A stretch of DNA of 11,917 nucleotides, taken from NCBI GenBank assembly GCA_005787865.1, contig SXZN01000147.1:1-11917 (forward strand), given 5' to 3'. The number at the start of each line of letters is the position of its first letter. Positions within the stretch are counted from its first letter, which is position 1. The notes under the pieces were generated by a model, which was not told where the DNA came from, did not search any database, and saw only the letters and a program-made list of their open reading frames with translations. Made by a program: the position numbers and the translations under genes. This DNA comes from Opitutaceae bacterium. GTDB taxonomy: Bacteria > Verrucomicrobiota > Verrucomicrobiia > Opitutales > Opitutaceae. Below are positions 1-6,774 of this stretch, in pieces.

Positions 1-70
1 AAGCACTGAGATCAACCTACCTGGGGTACTTCTTGCTAGCGCCCCGCTTAAAATTGGGTAACGTGAAACT

Positions 71-1441
71 ATGTTTGATCCGGTAGAAAAATTAAAGGAA
101 TACGTCCGCCACGCGAGCGTTTCGGCTGATCCCCAATTCCAGCAGGGGATGGTAGGAGCGCAGCAATTTGTGAGCAATTTGCTCAAAGAAATTGGCTTTA
201 GCGTCGAAGTGGTCCCCACCGCCTTACACCCCGTAATTCTGGGTAAACGCGGCGATAATCCTGCCTGGCCGCACGTGATTATCTACGGCCACTACGATGT
301 TCAACCCGCGGACCCTTTAGCTAAATGGGAAACGCCGCCATTCGAACCAACCATTAAAGGGGAACGGATTTATGGTCGGGGCACAGCTGATAACAAAGGT
401 CCGCTCATGGTGCATCTGGCGGCGGTGGGGCGATTGTTGGAGAAAAACCCTAATCTACCGCTTCGGATAACCTTTATGATCGAGGGGGAGGAGGAGATCG
501 GGAGTAAAAATTTCAAAACTTTTCTCGGTGAAAACAAAGAAAAATTGCGCGGAGATTTTGTCTACCTCTCGGACACGGGCATTCCTTCGCCAGACCAAAT
601 CGTAATTACCGTCGGACTGCGTGGCATGCTGGCTTTTGAAGTTGAATTCACCGGTCCTCAGTCGGATTTGCATTCTGGCCTGCATGGCGGCGTAATCATG
701 AATCCGCTCCAAGCCCTCGCAGAATTTTGCGCATCACTCCATACTCCTGACGGGCGCGTAAATCTTCCTGGGTTCTATGATGCCGTGGTGGAACCAGAGG
801 CCTGGGAACGCGCCGAATTACTCAAATTAGGCTTAGATCAGCGCCCTTACGCTAATTTTTTAGGCATCAATGAATTTCATACGCCCCCGGGCTATAATCC
901 TTTTGAGGCCATTCGTTTTCTCCCAACGCTGGAATTTAACGGCTTTAGCGGTGGTTATCAAGGAGCCGGCACCAAAACGGTCATTCCAAGTAAGGCTAGC
1001 GTCAAAATCACCTGTCGCTTGGTGCCCAACCAGACCCCGGAAAACACCAAGGATATTATGTTCGCTGAACTGCGTCGCCGTTGCCCGAAAGGGGTGACGA
1101 TGACGATCAAAGAACAACATCACGCGACTCCTTACGTGGTGATTCCACCTGGACGATCAAACACGCCTCCCGATCAATCAGTTGTTTTAGCCCGGGGATT
1201 CCGCGCGGTTGAACATGCGGTTACCGCAGTTTGGGGTAAACCACCGCTCTTTCTGCGCGAAGGGGGAAGCGTGGGGTTGATCGCTGATCTTAAACAAGTA
1301 CTCGGGCTTGATGCGGTGATGATGGGCCTTTTCCTGCCAGAAGATAATCTGCACGCACCGAATGAAAGCTTTCATCTCGGGGTAATGAAAAAAGCGATCG
1401 ACGCATCGGAGCGCGTCCTCGCGGAATTGGCTCAAAGCTAA
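71..1441 (+). CDS. M20 family metallopeptidase (dipeptidase type)
   Basis: A di-zinc peptidase that probably hydrolyses dipeptides or short peptides in the cytoplasm; no signal peptide is visible. The 456-residue length fits the M20 dipeptidase/CNDP-like subfamily. The metal-site motifs are all present: H74 and D76 in GHYDVQP, D107 in GRGTADNKG, the catalytic and ligand pair E141/E142 in EGEEEIGS, D168 in LSDTG, and H428 in NLHAPNE. H201 in DLHSGLHGG lies in the lid/dimerisation domain (about 180-300) and reaches the partner's active site in family members. REGGSVGLI (396-404) is the usual substrate-binding loop. The ATG at 71 gives a normal N-terminus, but no Shine-Dalgarno sequence precedes it. 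The first 70 bases are too short to assign; two forward frames are open there. The exact substrate cannot be read from sequence, and other M20 activities (carboxypeptidase, deacylase) are less likely. Confidence 0.93.
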   Translation: MFDPVEKLKEYVRHASVSADPQFQQGMVGAQQFVSNLLKEIGFSVEVVPTALHPVILGKRGDNPAWPHVIIYGHYDVQPADPLAKWETPPFEPTIKGERIYGRGTADNKGPLMVHLAAVGRLLEKNPNLPLRITFMIEGEEEIGSKNFKTFLGENKEKLRGDFVYLSDTGIPSPDQIVITVGLRGMLAFEVEFTGPQSDLHSGLHGGVIMNPLQALAEFCASLHTPDGRVNLPGFYDAVVEPEAWERAELLKLGLDQRPYANFLGINEFHTPPGYNPFEAIRFLPTLEFNGFSGGYQGAGTKTVIPSKASVKITCRLVPNQTPENTKDIMFAELRRRCPKGVTMTIKEQHHATPYVVIPPGRSNTPPDQSVVLARGFRAVEHAVTAVWGKPPLFLREGGSVGLIADLKQVLGLDAVMMGLFLPEDNLHAPNESFHLGVMKKAIDASERVLAELAQS

Positions 1442-1509
1442 AATGGCCTTCGGACCGTGGCGCGAAATGCGTCCACCCTGTTGGCCCTATCTGCGTCGTT
1501 TTACGGCAT

Positions 1510-1540
1510 AAAAAAGCCCCAGCCAGAAAGCCGGGGCCTT
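1510..1540 (-). terminator. Rho-independent terminator of the Pal-like gene
   Basis: Read on the minus strand, a G+C-rich stem (GGCCCC... pairing with GGGGC, arms at 1533-1537 and 1516-1520) closes a loop of about 12 bases. A run of six T follows (A-run at 1510-1515 on the plus strand). It begins about 20 bases after the stop codon of the Pal-like gene. Towards the plus strand there is no good T-run, so efficient termination of the converging peptidase transcript is doubtful. Confidence 0.75.
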
Positions 1541-1560
1541 GGTTCTTGCTCTAGAATAAA

Positions 1561-2097
1561 TTAGCGCTTCAGGACCACGAAATCGACGCGCCGGTCTTTC
1601 GTCCAGTCGCCTTCAGAGCCGCCTTGCTTCGCATCGATGGAGCCTTTCGAGAGGGTTTCCAGACGCTTTGCGTCAACACCGAGTGATTCGAGGTAGCGTT
1701 TGACCGCGTTAGCGCGGCGATCACCCAGGCCGAGATTGTATTCAGCGGTCCCGCGCCAGTCGCAGTGGCCAATGAGCACGAGATTTTTATCACCATTGTC
1801 ATTGAGCCATTTAACGGCGGCCTCAATTTTAGGGCGTTCGGCTGAAGCCACTGCTGATCGATCGAGCGCAAAATACACCGGCTCGACGACACTCTTGCTC
1901 GCATCATCAACCGAGCCACCGTCGCGAGCGGAAAGGTTCGCGTTATCACCAGGGACCGCGATTTGCTCAGGATTGATACCGCTGGAACCAGTTTGCGTGG
2001 AATCTGGCATCGCCCGCACTGGTTTTTTGGCGCACGCCGTAAAAAGCAATGCGGTGGCAGCGAGAATCAGGGCGGGGATTTTTGAAGTATTAATCAT
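1561..2097 (-). CDS. pal: Pal-like OmpA-family peptidoglycan-associated lipoprotein
   Basis: An outer membrane lipoprotein expected to bind diaminopimelate in peptidoglycan and tie the outer membrane to the wall, as Pal does in the Tol-Pal system. The signal peptide (1-21) has a hydrophobic core ending in the lipobox LFTAC, with C22 as the lipidated residue. Residues 23-70 form a polar, flexible spacer. The OmpA C-terminal domain covers about 72-178, with the signature GHCDWRGTAEYN (110-121) followed by LGLGDRRA (122-129) and KDRRVDF (168-173). The 178-residue length is typical for Pal. No tolB, tolA or ybgF lies beside it. Its own terminator follows. The ATG at 2097 is placed correctly before the signal peptide but has no obvious ribosome binding site. 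A general OmpA-family lipoprotein other than true Pal remains possible. Confidence 0.88.
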   Translation of the reverse strand: MINTSKIPALILAATALLFTACAKKPVRAMPDSTQTGSSGINPEQIAVPGDNANLSARDGGSVDDASKSVVEPVYFALDRSAVASAERPKIEAAVKWLNDNGDKNLVLIGHCDWRGTAEYNLGLGDRRANAVKRYLESLGVDAKRLETLSKGSIDAKQGGSEGDWTKDRRVDFVVLKR

Positions 2098-2193
2098 GGG
2101 TTACAATGTGATGAGTCCGTAGACTAATGGACAATCGGTAGTTACGCGCAAGAAAGAAACTCACGGCGGCACATTCAGCCCCTGCGGCCAGCC

Positions 2194-2859
2194 TCAATGG
2201 TGGATCAGGCCGATTTCTAGCGAATAACGAGTCAGGCTTGCGACATCATGCATATCTAACTTTCGCATTAAATTAGTGCGGTGATTATCTACCGTCTTCG
2301 CGCTGATCGCCAGTTTCTCGGCTATACCCCGAGTGCTATTACTTTCTGCCACGAGCTTCAGGATTTCCCGTTCGCGGCGCGTGAGAGCATCAATTCCACT
2401 CGCAGGTCCCGGATGTGCGACCACATTGCGCAGCAGAGCAGCCACGCCAGGGCCAAAGTAAGTGCCACCGCGAGCAATGGTTTCTAAACCTTTTTTAAAT
2501 TCACTCAGTCCCGCTGTTTTTTCAACAAAGCCGTGGGCTCCGGCCTCAAGCATTTCGCGCACCAAAATCGGGCTTTCATAAGCGGAAAAAATTAATACCC
2601 GAGTCTGTTTGAGCGGTTTGCTGATGCGCCGAAGGATATCGACCCCACTCAAACCTGGCAGACGGGCATCGAGCACGATGAGATCGGGCTTCAGCTCCAA
2701 ACATAACTTACAGGCCTGCTGGCCATCGCCACATTCACCCACGATCCGGTAATTTTGGTCCCTTCGCAAAATTTCAGCTAACATTTCGCGAATAGCGGTT
2801 TGATCTTCAACAATCACTATTCGTTGCGGTTGGGCGGAGGTAGTCACAAGTGGTAGCAA
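2194..2859 (-). CDS. NarL/FixJ-type response regulator (REC + LuxR HTH)
   Basis: A two-component response regulator: a kinase phosphorylates the receiver domain, and the LuxR-type helix-turn-helix then binds DNA. The receiver spans about 12-128 with the acidic pocket E18/D19, phospho-acceptor D64 in VLDARLPG, S92 in FSAYES and K114 in VEKTAG. The output domain spans about 157-216, starting LTRREREILKLV, with the recognition region ISAKTVDNHRTNLMRKL. The 221-residue length is normal. The start is TTG at 2859; a GTG four codons downstream (2847) is an alternative, and an in-frame stop lies a few codons upstream. Neither start has a Shine-Dalgarno sequence. No histidine kinase gene is present in the window, so it is an orphan here and its signal and targets are unknown. 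Confidence 0.93.
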   Translation of the reverse strand: MLPLVTTSAQPQRIVIVEDQTAIREMLAEILRRDQNYRIVGECGDGQQACKLCLELKPDLIVLDARLPGLSGVDILRRISKPLKQTRVLIFSAYESPILVREMLEAGAHGFVEKTAGLSEFKKGLETIARGGTYFGPGVAALLRNVVAHPGPASGIDALTRREREILKLVAESNSTRGIAEKLAISAKTVDNHRTNLMRKLDMHDVASLTRYSLEIGLIHH

Positions 2860-2954
2860 TAATGGGCGAATAACCTGATAGCTAAATCAGGAATTAAATT
2901 TGTCCATGCAGGAATAGGATAAAGCTAATTGCAGAATATCTCTCTGGCTACGGC

Positions 2955-3029
2955 TGGTGGGGCGACCGGGATTCGAACCCGGAACCAAAAGCTTAAAAGG
3001 CTTCTGCTCTACCATTGAGCTATCGCCCC
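2955..3029 (-). tRNA. tRNA-Lys (anticodon UUU)
   Basis: The minus strand folds as a complete cloverleaf. The acceptor stem GGGGCGA (3029-3023) pairs with TCGCCCC (2965-2959). The D arm is GCTC-AATGGTA-GAGC. The anticodon arm is GAAGC-CTTTTAA-GCTTT with one G-U pair, and the anticodon TTT lies at 2995-2997. The T arm is CCGGG-TTCGAAT-CCCGG. The discriminator is A (2958), and the CCA end is encoded (2957-2955). It reads AAA/AAG lysine codons. No partner tRNA is adjacent. Confidence 0.97.
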
Positions 3030-3050
3030 CTCGCCAGCTTGCAGGGTTGA

Positions 3051-3079
3051 GATATTTTTTCAGTCAGCTGGCAACGCAA
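3051..3079 (-). promoter_or_regulatory. Possible sigma-70-type promoter for tRNA-Lys
   Basis: On the minus strand, TTGCGT (3079-3074) and AATATC (3056-3051) are separated by 17 bases. The -10-like box ends 21 bases before the mature tRNA 5' end, which suits a short trailing leader. The -10 match is poor, so this is only a positional candidate. Confidence 0.3.
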
Positions 3080-3152
3080 GAATTATTTACGTTTAGCTGA
3101 TATTGACCCCCTCACGCGTTTTCGTCCAAAATAATCTCACACGACGTTTATC

Positions 3153-3803
3153 ATGGGAACAATTCTCCAAACTCCGGATCAAAAAGATTCTGCAACTATG
3201 ACAGATAAAGCCCAAGAAGTAGCTTTGGATCGGCTGTTGGTCGACCGCTTTAGAGGCGGCGATGCCGGGGCATTTGAACAGTTAGTAACTCGCTATTGGG
3301 ATCGTATCTATGGAATGGTGCATCAACTGCTGCGCAATCAACAGGATGCCGAGGAGGTCACCCAGGACGCTTTTATTCGCGCCCATCGTGGATTAGTTAA
3401 CTTTCGCGGAGACTCGGCTTTTTCGACTTGGCTCTATCAAATCGCGACAAATTTAGCGCGCAACCGCTATTGGTACTGGTGGCGCCGGAAACGCGATAAA
3501 TCGATTTCCTTTGATGCGCCGGTAAGCGGAGACAATGACACCACGCTAGCCGAACTTATCCCCGCAGAACAAGAAACCCCGGAGGATGCTACGGTTACTC
3601 AAGAATTTGTTAATCGGATCGCCGAGTGCATGGACAAACTCAACGAAAAGCATCGCGAGATTCTCGTCCTGCGCAATGTTCGCAACCTCGCCTACGAGGA
3701 AATCGCGGAAATTCTCGGCATTAGCGTCGGCACGGTTAAAAGCCGCATCGCGCGAGCTCGAGAGAGTTTGCGCGAACAATTAGGAAAGGAATACACCCAA
3801 TGA
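3153..3803 (+). CDS. ECF-family RNA polymerase sigma factor
   Basis: An alternative sigma-70-family factor of the extracytoplasmic-function type, which directs RNA polymerase to a stress or envelope regulon when released from its anti-sigma factor. Region 2 covers about 29-110: FEQLVTRYWDRIYGMV, then the core-binding NQQDAEEVTQDAFIRAHRG (62-80), then the -10-binding FSTWLYQIATNLARNR (90-105). Region 4 covers about 157-212: LNEKHREILVLRNV followed by the helix-turn-helix YEEIAEILGISVGTVKSRIA (181-200). There is no region 3 and no C-terminal extension. The longest start, ATG 3153, is given. ATG 3198 (MTDKAQEVALDR) is an equally good choice and would drop 15 poorly conserved residues; neither has a ribosome binding site. 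Its stop overlaps the next start by four bases (ATGA), which links it to the membrane protein downstream. Confidence 0.95.
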   Translation: MGTILQTPDQKDSATMTDKAQEVALDRLLVDRFRGGDAGAFEQLVTRYWDRIYGMVHQLLRNQQDAEEVTQDAFIRAHRGLVNFRGDSAFSTWLYQIATNLARNRYWYWWRRKRDKSISFDAPVSGDNDTTLAELIPAEQETPEDATVTQEFVNRIAECMDKLNEKHREILVLRNVRNLAYEEIAEILGISVGTVKSRIARARESLREQLGKEYTQ

Positions 3804-4459
3804 AAGACCATCGTTTTATTGAACTCGTAAATTTGTATATCGACCGGCAGATCACCGCCGCCGAAACCGCTGAGCTGGAGGCCGAAATTCAAGGGCACCC
3901 CCGGCGCCGCGCCATCTACCAGCAATATTGCCAAATCCACCGCGCCACAATGGTGATTGGAGAGGGTTTTCGCCCGCAAGCAGCCGGCCAATCAACTCAT
4001 ACTACCACGACTAATAGCCAGTCCGTCCAACGCGCGAGCGAACAGCGTCAGCGGCGCGTTCGCTGGGGCTATTATGCCAGCGGCCTAGCTGCTGCCGCGT
4101 GTTTCGGCTTAATTTTCATACGCCTAAATTCAAAACCAGCTGGTGTGATCGAGCGGCTCGCAACTGCGCCGGCTTTAATCGCGCAACCCGCGATCAGCCC
4201 ACGCGCCGTTGATTCGGTTGTGGTGCCGGTGATCCCGACTATGGCTAACTCTATTTATGTCGCGAACGAAGCGCCCGCGCAGCCGATGCAACGTTCACTG
4301 CTTAGCCGCCAAAGTGAATCAATCCAGTACCCATCGCTGTTTGCGGATGAGGTTTTTAACCTAAAGCAAAGCGGTCCGTTGAGCAACTCACGGACATTTC
4401 GCGGACTGCCTACACCCAATCAGCAGCTCGAATTTACGGCTTTTCAGTTTCAGCGCTAG
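3800..4459 (+). CDS. Probable membrane anti-sigma factor of the upstream ECF sigma
   Basis: A 219-residue protein predicted to cross the inner membrane once. The N-terminal 88 residues are polar and should be cytoplasmic. A hydrophobic segment at about 89-107 (WGYYASGLAAAACFGLIFI) is preceded by basic residues, which favours cytoplasm-in orientation. The remaining 110 residues should be periplasmic, low in recognisable structure, and end in a distinctive aromatic tail (EFTAFQFQR). The first 50 residues (RFIELVNLYIDRQITAAETA, then HPRRRAIYQQYCQIHRA) resemble the helical sigma-binding part of anti-sigma proteins, but the HxxxCxxC zinc motif is absent. The assignment rests on topology and on the four-base overlap with the sigma gene. 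GGAAAGGA about 10 bases upstream is one of the few plausible Shine-Dalgarno sequences in the window. The stop is two bases from the converging ruvA stop. Confidence 0.78.
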   Translation: MKDHRFIELVNLYIDRQITAAETAELEAEIQGHPRRRAIYQQYCQIHRATMVIGEGFRPQAAGQSTHTTTTNSQSVQRASEQRQRRVRWGYYASGLAAAACFGLIFIRLNSKPAGVIERLATAPALIAQPAISPRAVDSVVVPVIPTMANSIYVANEAPAQPMQRSLLSRQSESIQYPSLFADEVFNLKQSGPLSNSRTFRGLPTPNQQLEFTAFQFQR

Positions 4460-4461
4460 AC

Positions 4462-5073
4462 TTAGCCCAGAGCTTTCTTGATCAAGGACTCGGTCGAGGT
4501 GGTAGGTCCGAGCGTAACCCACGCTTGCCGGACAGCTTTATCCGCATCCACTGCGCGATAGCCTAGGGCCACTAAGGCCAAGACGGCATCGCGAATTTTA
4601 TTTTCAACTGAAGCCACGGGAGCCGCCCCTGCGCCCGCCGCGGTCGCAGCCGCACCAGCGAGCTCAGCCGGATTTAAATAATCGCGTAGTTCAATGACGA
4701 GGCGCTCGGCTGTTTTTTTGCCTATCCCGGGACACTTCGAAAGTAAGCCAATATCACCTGCGGCGATGGCTCCTTTTAAAGTAGCGAGTGATAGCTTGCT
4801 GAGTACGCTAAGCGCCATTTTGGGGCCAACCCCAGTTACTTTTTCAACTAAGAGCCGAAAAAAGTTGCGCTCTTCCTCTGTGCTAAAGCCATAAAGCGTT
4901 TGCGAGTCTTCGCGATAAACAGCGACGGTGTGCAATTTTGCCTGCTGCCCGAGCGAGGGCAGGCGCTCGGCTGTCGTTACAGGAATGTGCACTTCGTAGC
5001 CAAAGCCCCCCACCTCGATGGTGGCGGTGAGGGGAGTGGCGGTGACCAACTGACCAGTGATGCTGGTAATCAT
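4462..5073 (-). CDS. ruvA: Holliday junction branch migration complex subunit RuvA
   Basis: RuvA binds four-way DNA junctions as a tetramer and loads the RuvB helicase for branch migration in recombinational repair. The 203-residue length is standard. Domain I (1-64) starts MITSITGQLV and keeps the acidic pin E55/D56 in YREDSQTLYGF. Domain II has two helix-hairpin-helix motifs: EKVTGVGPKMALSVLS (77-92) and CPGIGKKTAERLVIELRD (114-131). An Ala/Gly-rich linker (about 139-155) leads to the RuvB-binding domain III (157-203, KIRDAVLALVALGYRAVDA). The start overlaps the dapB stop by four bases (ATGA), so translation is probably coupled to dapB. ruvB and ruvC are not next to it. Confidence 0.96.
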   Translation of the reverse strand: MITSITGQLVTATPLTATIEVGGFGYEVHIPVTTAERLPSLGQQAKLHTVAVYREDSQTLYGFSTEEERNFFRLLVEKVTGVGPKMALSVLSKLSLATLKGAIAAGDIGLLSKCPGIGKKTAERLVIELRDYLNPAELAGAAATAAGAGAAPVASVENKIRDAVLALVALGYRAVDADKAVRQAWVTLGPTTSTESLIKKALG

Positions 5074-5801
5074 TTCAAGCCGAGCACGTCCTGCATATCG
5101 TACAATCCGGGAGGTTGCCCAATGATCCAGTGAGCGGCGCGGAGGGCGCCACGAGCAAAAATAGCGCGATCACTAGCCTTGTGGGTGAGTTCCACGCGTT
5201 CACCGAGCGCCGCAAAAATCACGGTGTGATCCCCGACGACATCACCGCCGCGTAAAGCATGTACGCCCACTTCAGTGGGTGATCGCTCCCCAGTGAGGCC
5301 CGCACGGCCGTGACGCAGAGCAGTCGCAGTCAACTGCCGCTCTTCCAAAATAATATCCAATAAACGAGCGGCTGTTCCGCTCGGCGCATCTTTTTTAAAG
5401 CGATGATGCATTTCCACTACCTCGGCATCGTAATCAGCACCGAGAATACCAGCTGCGCGTTGCGTCAGGGCAAAAAGGAGATTAACACCAACAGAAAAAT
5501 TTCCAGCCCAGACACAGGATATTTTTGCGGCCATGCTGCGCAAATGCTCCTTTTCAGCTGGTGTATGTCCGGTCGTGCCCAGCACGACAGGTTTGTGATG
5601 AAGCCGTGCAAGCTCGAGCACTTGAGCCGTCGCCCCCGGTGAGCTGAAATCAATAATGACCTCACAGCGGGAAATCGACGCACTGAGATCATCCCCAGCG
5701 TCGAGGCCGGCATAAATCGTCGCATTCATTTCACCAGCAACGCTGGCGATGACTTGGCCCATTCGGCCCTTGGCTCCGTTCAAGAGAATTTGCAGTGGCA
5801 T
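5070..5801 (-). CDS. dapB: 4-hydroxy-tetrahydrodipicolinate reductase DapB
   Basis: DapB reduces the DapA product to tetrahydrodipicolinate using NAD(P)H, the second committed step to meso-diaminopimelate and lysine. It acts in the cytoplasm, normally as a tetramer. The N-terminal Rossmann domain shows the dinucleotide loop NGAKGRMG (8-15) and the GTTG turn (75-78). The substrate domain carries EVVEMHHRFKKDAPSGTA (128-144), with H132 as the expected catalytic acid and K136 in substrate binding by comparison with the E. coli enzyme. NFSVGVNLL (101-109) is also conserved. The length is 243 residues, slightly short but within the family range. It starts five bases after the dapA stop and overlaps ruvA, which places it mid-operon. 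No Shine-Dalgarno sequence is apparent. Confidence 0.96.
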   Translation of the reverse strand: MPLQILLNGAKGRMGQVIASVAGEMNATIYAGLDAGDDLSASISRCEVIIDFSSPGATAQVLELARLHHKPVVLGTTGHTPAEKEHLRSMAAKISCVWAGNFSVGVNLLFALTQRAAGILGADYDAEVVEMHHRFKKDAPSGTAARLLDIILEERQLTATALRHGRAGLTGERSPTEVGVHALRGGDVVGDHTVIFAALGERVELTHKASDRAIFARGALRAAHWIIGQPPGLYDMQDVLGLK

Positions 5802-5806
5802 GTGCG

Positions 5807-6697
5807 TTAGGCTCGGTAAGCGTCCAATGCGGCCAGCAGCGTTTTGCGACTGGCCGCACTCAAGGCGCAGAGTGGTAAGCGAACTTCCTCAGAGCTAATA
5901 ATCCCCAAGCGCGCGAGGGCTACTTTCATCGGCACCGGGTTTGATTCGATGAAGAAGGTCTTAAATAGCGGGTAAAGTTTTCGGTGCAGAATACGCGCAC
6001 GACGGTAATCACCGGCCAGAGCCAGCGCGGTCAATTGGGTGACTTCACGCGGAAAATAATTAGAGGCCACACTGATCACTCCTTTCGCCCCCACCGCCAT
6101 GAAGGGTAGGGTGAGGCTGTCATCACCACTCAGCACAGTCACGGCATCGCCCAAAGTTTGCATGATTTGATCAACCCGATCCACGCTACCACCCGCTTCT
6201 TTGATGTGGGCTACGTGCGGATATTTTGCTCGAAGGCGAGCGATCACCTCTACGCTAATTTCAACGCCACAGCGACCGGGAATCGAATACAATATGATGG
6301 GCTTATCCGTGACGTCAGCGATTCGGGCGAAGTGCTGGAAAAGCCCCTCCTGCGTCGGGCGATTATAATACGGCGCAACCAGTAACAATGCATCGGCCCC
6401 TGCCGTGACTGCCGCCTGGCTGAGATCAATGGCTTCCTGGGTGGAATTGGAGCCGGTTCCAGCAATAACCGGGACTCGTCCTCGGGCCGCCTCAATGGTG
6501 CTGGCTATAATAGCCAAATGCTCTTCATGAGTGACCGTCGGGGACTCGCCCGTAGTACCAACAGGAATGAGGCCATCGATCCCGGCCTTAATTTGAAATT
6601 CGACGAGCTTCTTCAATTCGTCAAAAGCGACGACGCCGCGCCGGAAGGGTGTAACGAGGGCAGTATAAGAACCAATGAACTGACGTGGACGTTTCAT
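5807..6697 (-). CDS. dapA: 4-hydroxy-tetrahydrodipicolinate synthase DapA
   Basis: DapA condenses pyruvate with aspartate semialdehyde, the first step of the diaminopimelate/lysine branch. It is a TIM-barrel Schiff-base enzyme, usually a cytoplasmic tetramer. Of its 296 residues, the key ones are visible: GTTGES (47-52) for the proton-relay threonines, YYNRP (110-114) with the interface tyrosine, Y137 and R142 in LYSIPGRCG, and the Schiff-base lysine K166 in HIKEAGG. GDDSLTLPFMAVGAKGVISV (191-210) is the late-barrel signature. It is the first gene of dapA-dapB-ruvA. The ATG at 6697 has AAGG about 10 bases upstream, a plausible ribosome binding site. The upstream region is shared with the divergent pilus ATPase gene and is too short for a lysine riboswitch. 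Homologous aldolases (NanA, KDG aldolase) are unlikely given dapB next door. Confidence 0.96.
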   Translation of the reverse strand: MKRPRQFIGSYTALVTPFRRGVVAFDELKKLVEFQIKAGIDGLIPVGTTGESPTVTHEEHLAIIASTIEAARGRVPVIAGTGSNSTQEAIDLSQAAVTAGADALLLVAPYYNRPTQEGLFQHFARIADVTDKPIILYSIPGRCGVEISVEVIARLRAKYPHVAHIKEAGGSVDRVDQIMQTLGDAVTVLSGDDSLTLPFMAVGAKGVISVASNYFPREVTQLTALALAGDYRRARILHRKLYPLFKTFFIESNPVPMKVALARLGIISSEEVRLPLCALSAASRKTLLAALDAYRA

Positions 6698-6724
6698 GGG
6701 AATGTTACCTTGAACGATGCAAAG

Positions 6725-6750
6725 TTAAGCTGTAGCAAAGCACAGCTTAA
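6725..6750. promoter_or_regulatory. Perfect 9-bp inverted repeat between dapA and pilT
   Basis: TTAAGCTGT (6725-6733) is repeated in inverse as ACAGCTTAA (6742-6750) around an 8-base centre, AGCAAAGC. Two further G-C pairs can form inside with a bulged A. It lies almost centrally in the 77-base divergent region, about 25 bases from each start codon. No T-run follows on either strand, so it does not look like a terminator. A dimeric repressor operator or an RNA leader hairpin would both fit. The sequence alone does not decide. Confidence 0.5.
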
Positions 6751-6774
6751 ATCTCGGTTCACGCAAAAAATTCC

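Noticed and set aside
1..70. Possible C-terminal end of an upstream plus-strand gene (open frames reach the left edge).
   Set aside because: Fewer than 25 codons are visible in either open frame and nothing is recognisable, so it cannot be told from chance.
1700..2122. A 140-codon open frame on the plus strand opposite the Pal-like gene.
   Set aside because: It is fully antisense to a well-supported lipoprotein gene, has no family features, and its composition mirrors the codon pattern of pal.
6698..6774. Possible lysine riboswitch (L box) upstream of dapA.
   Set aside because: The whole intergenic region is 77 bases, less than half of what an L box needs, and only a simple hairpin is present.
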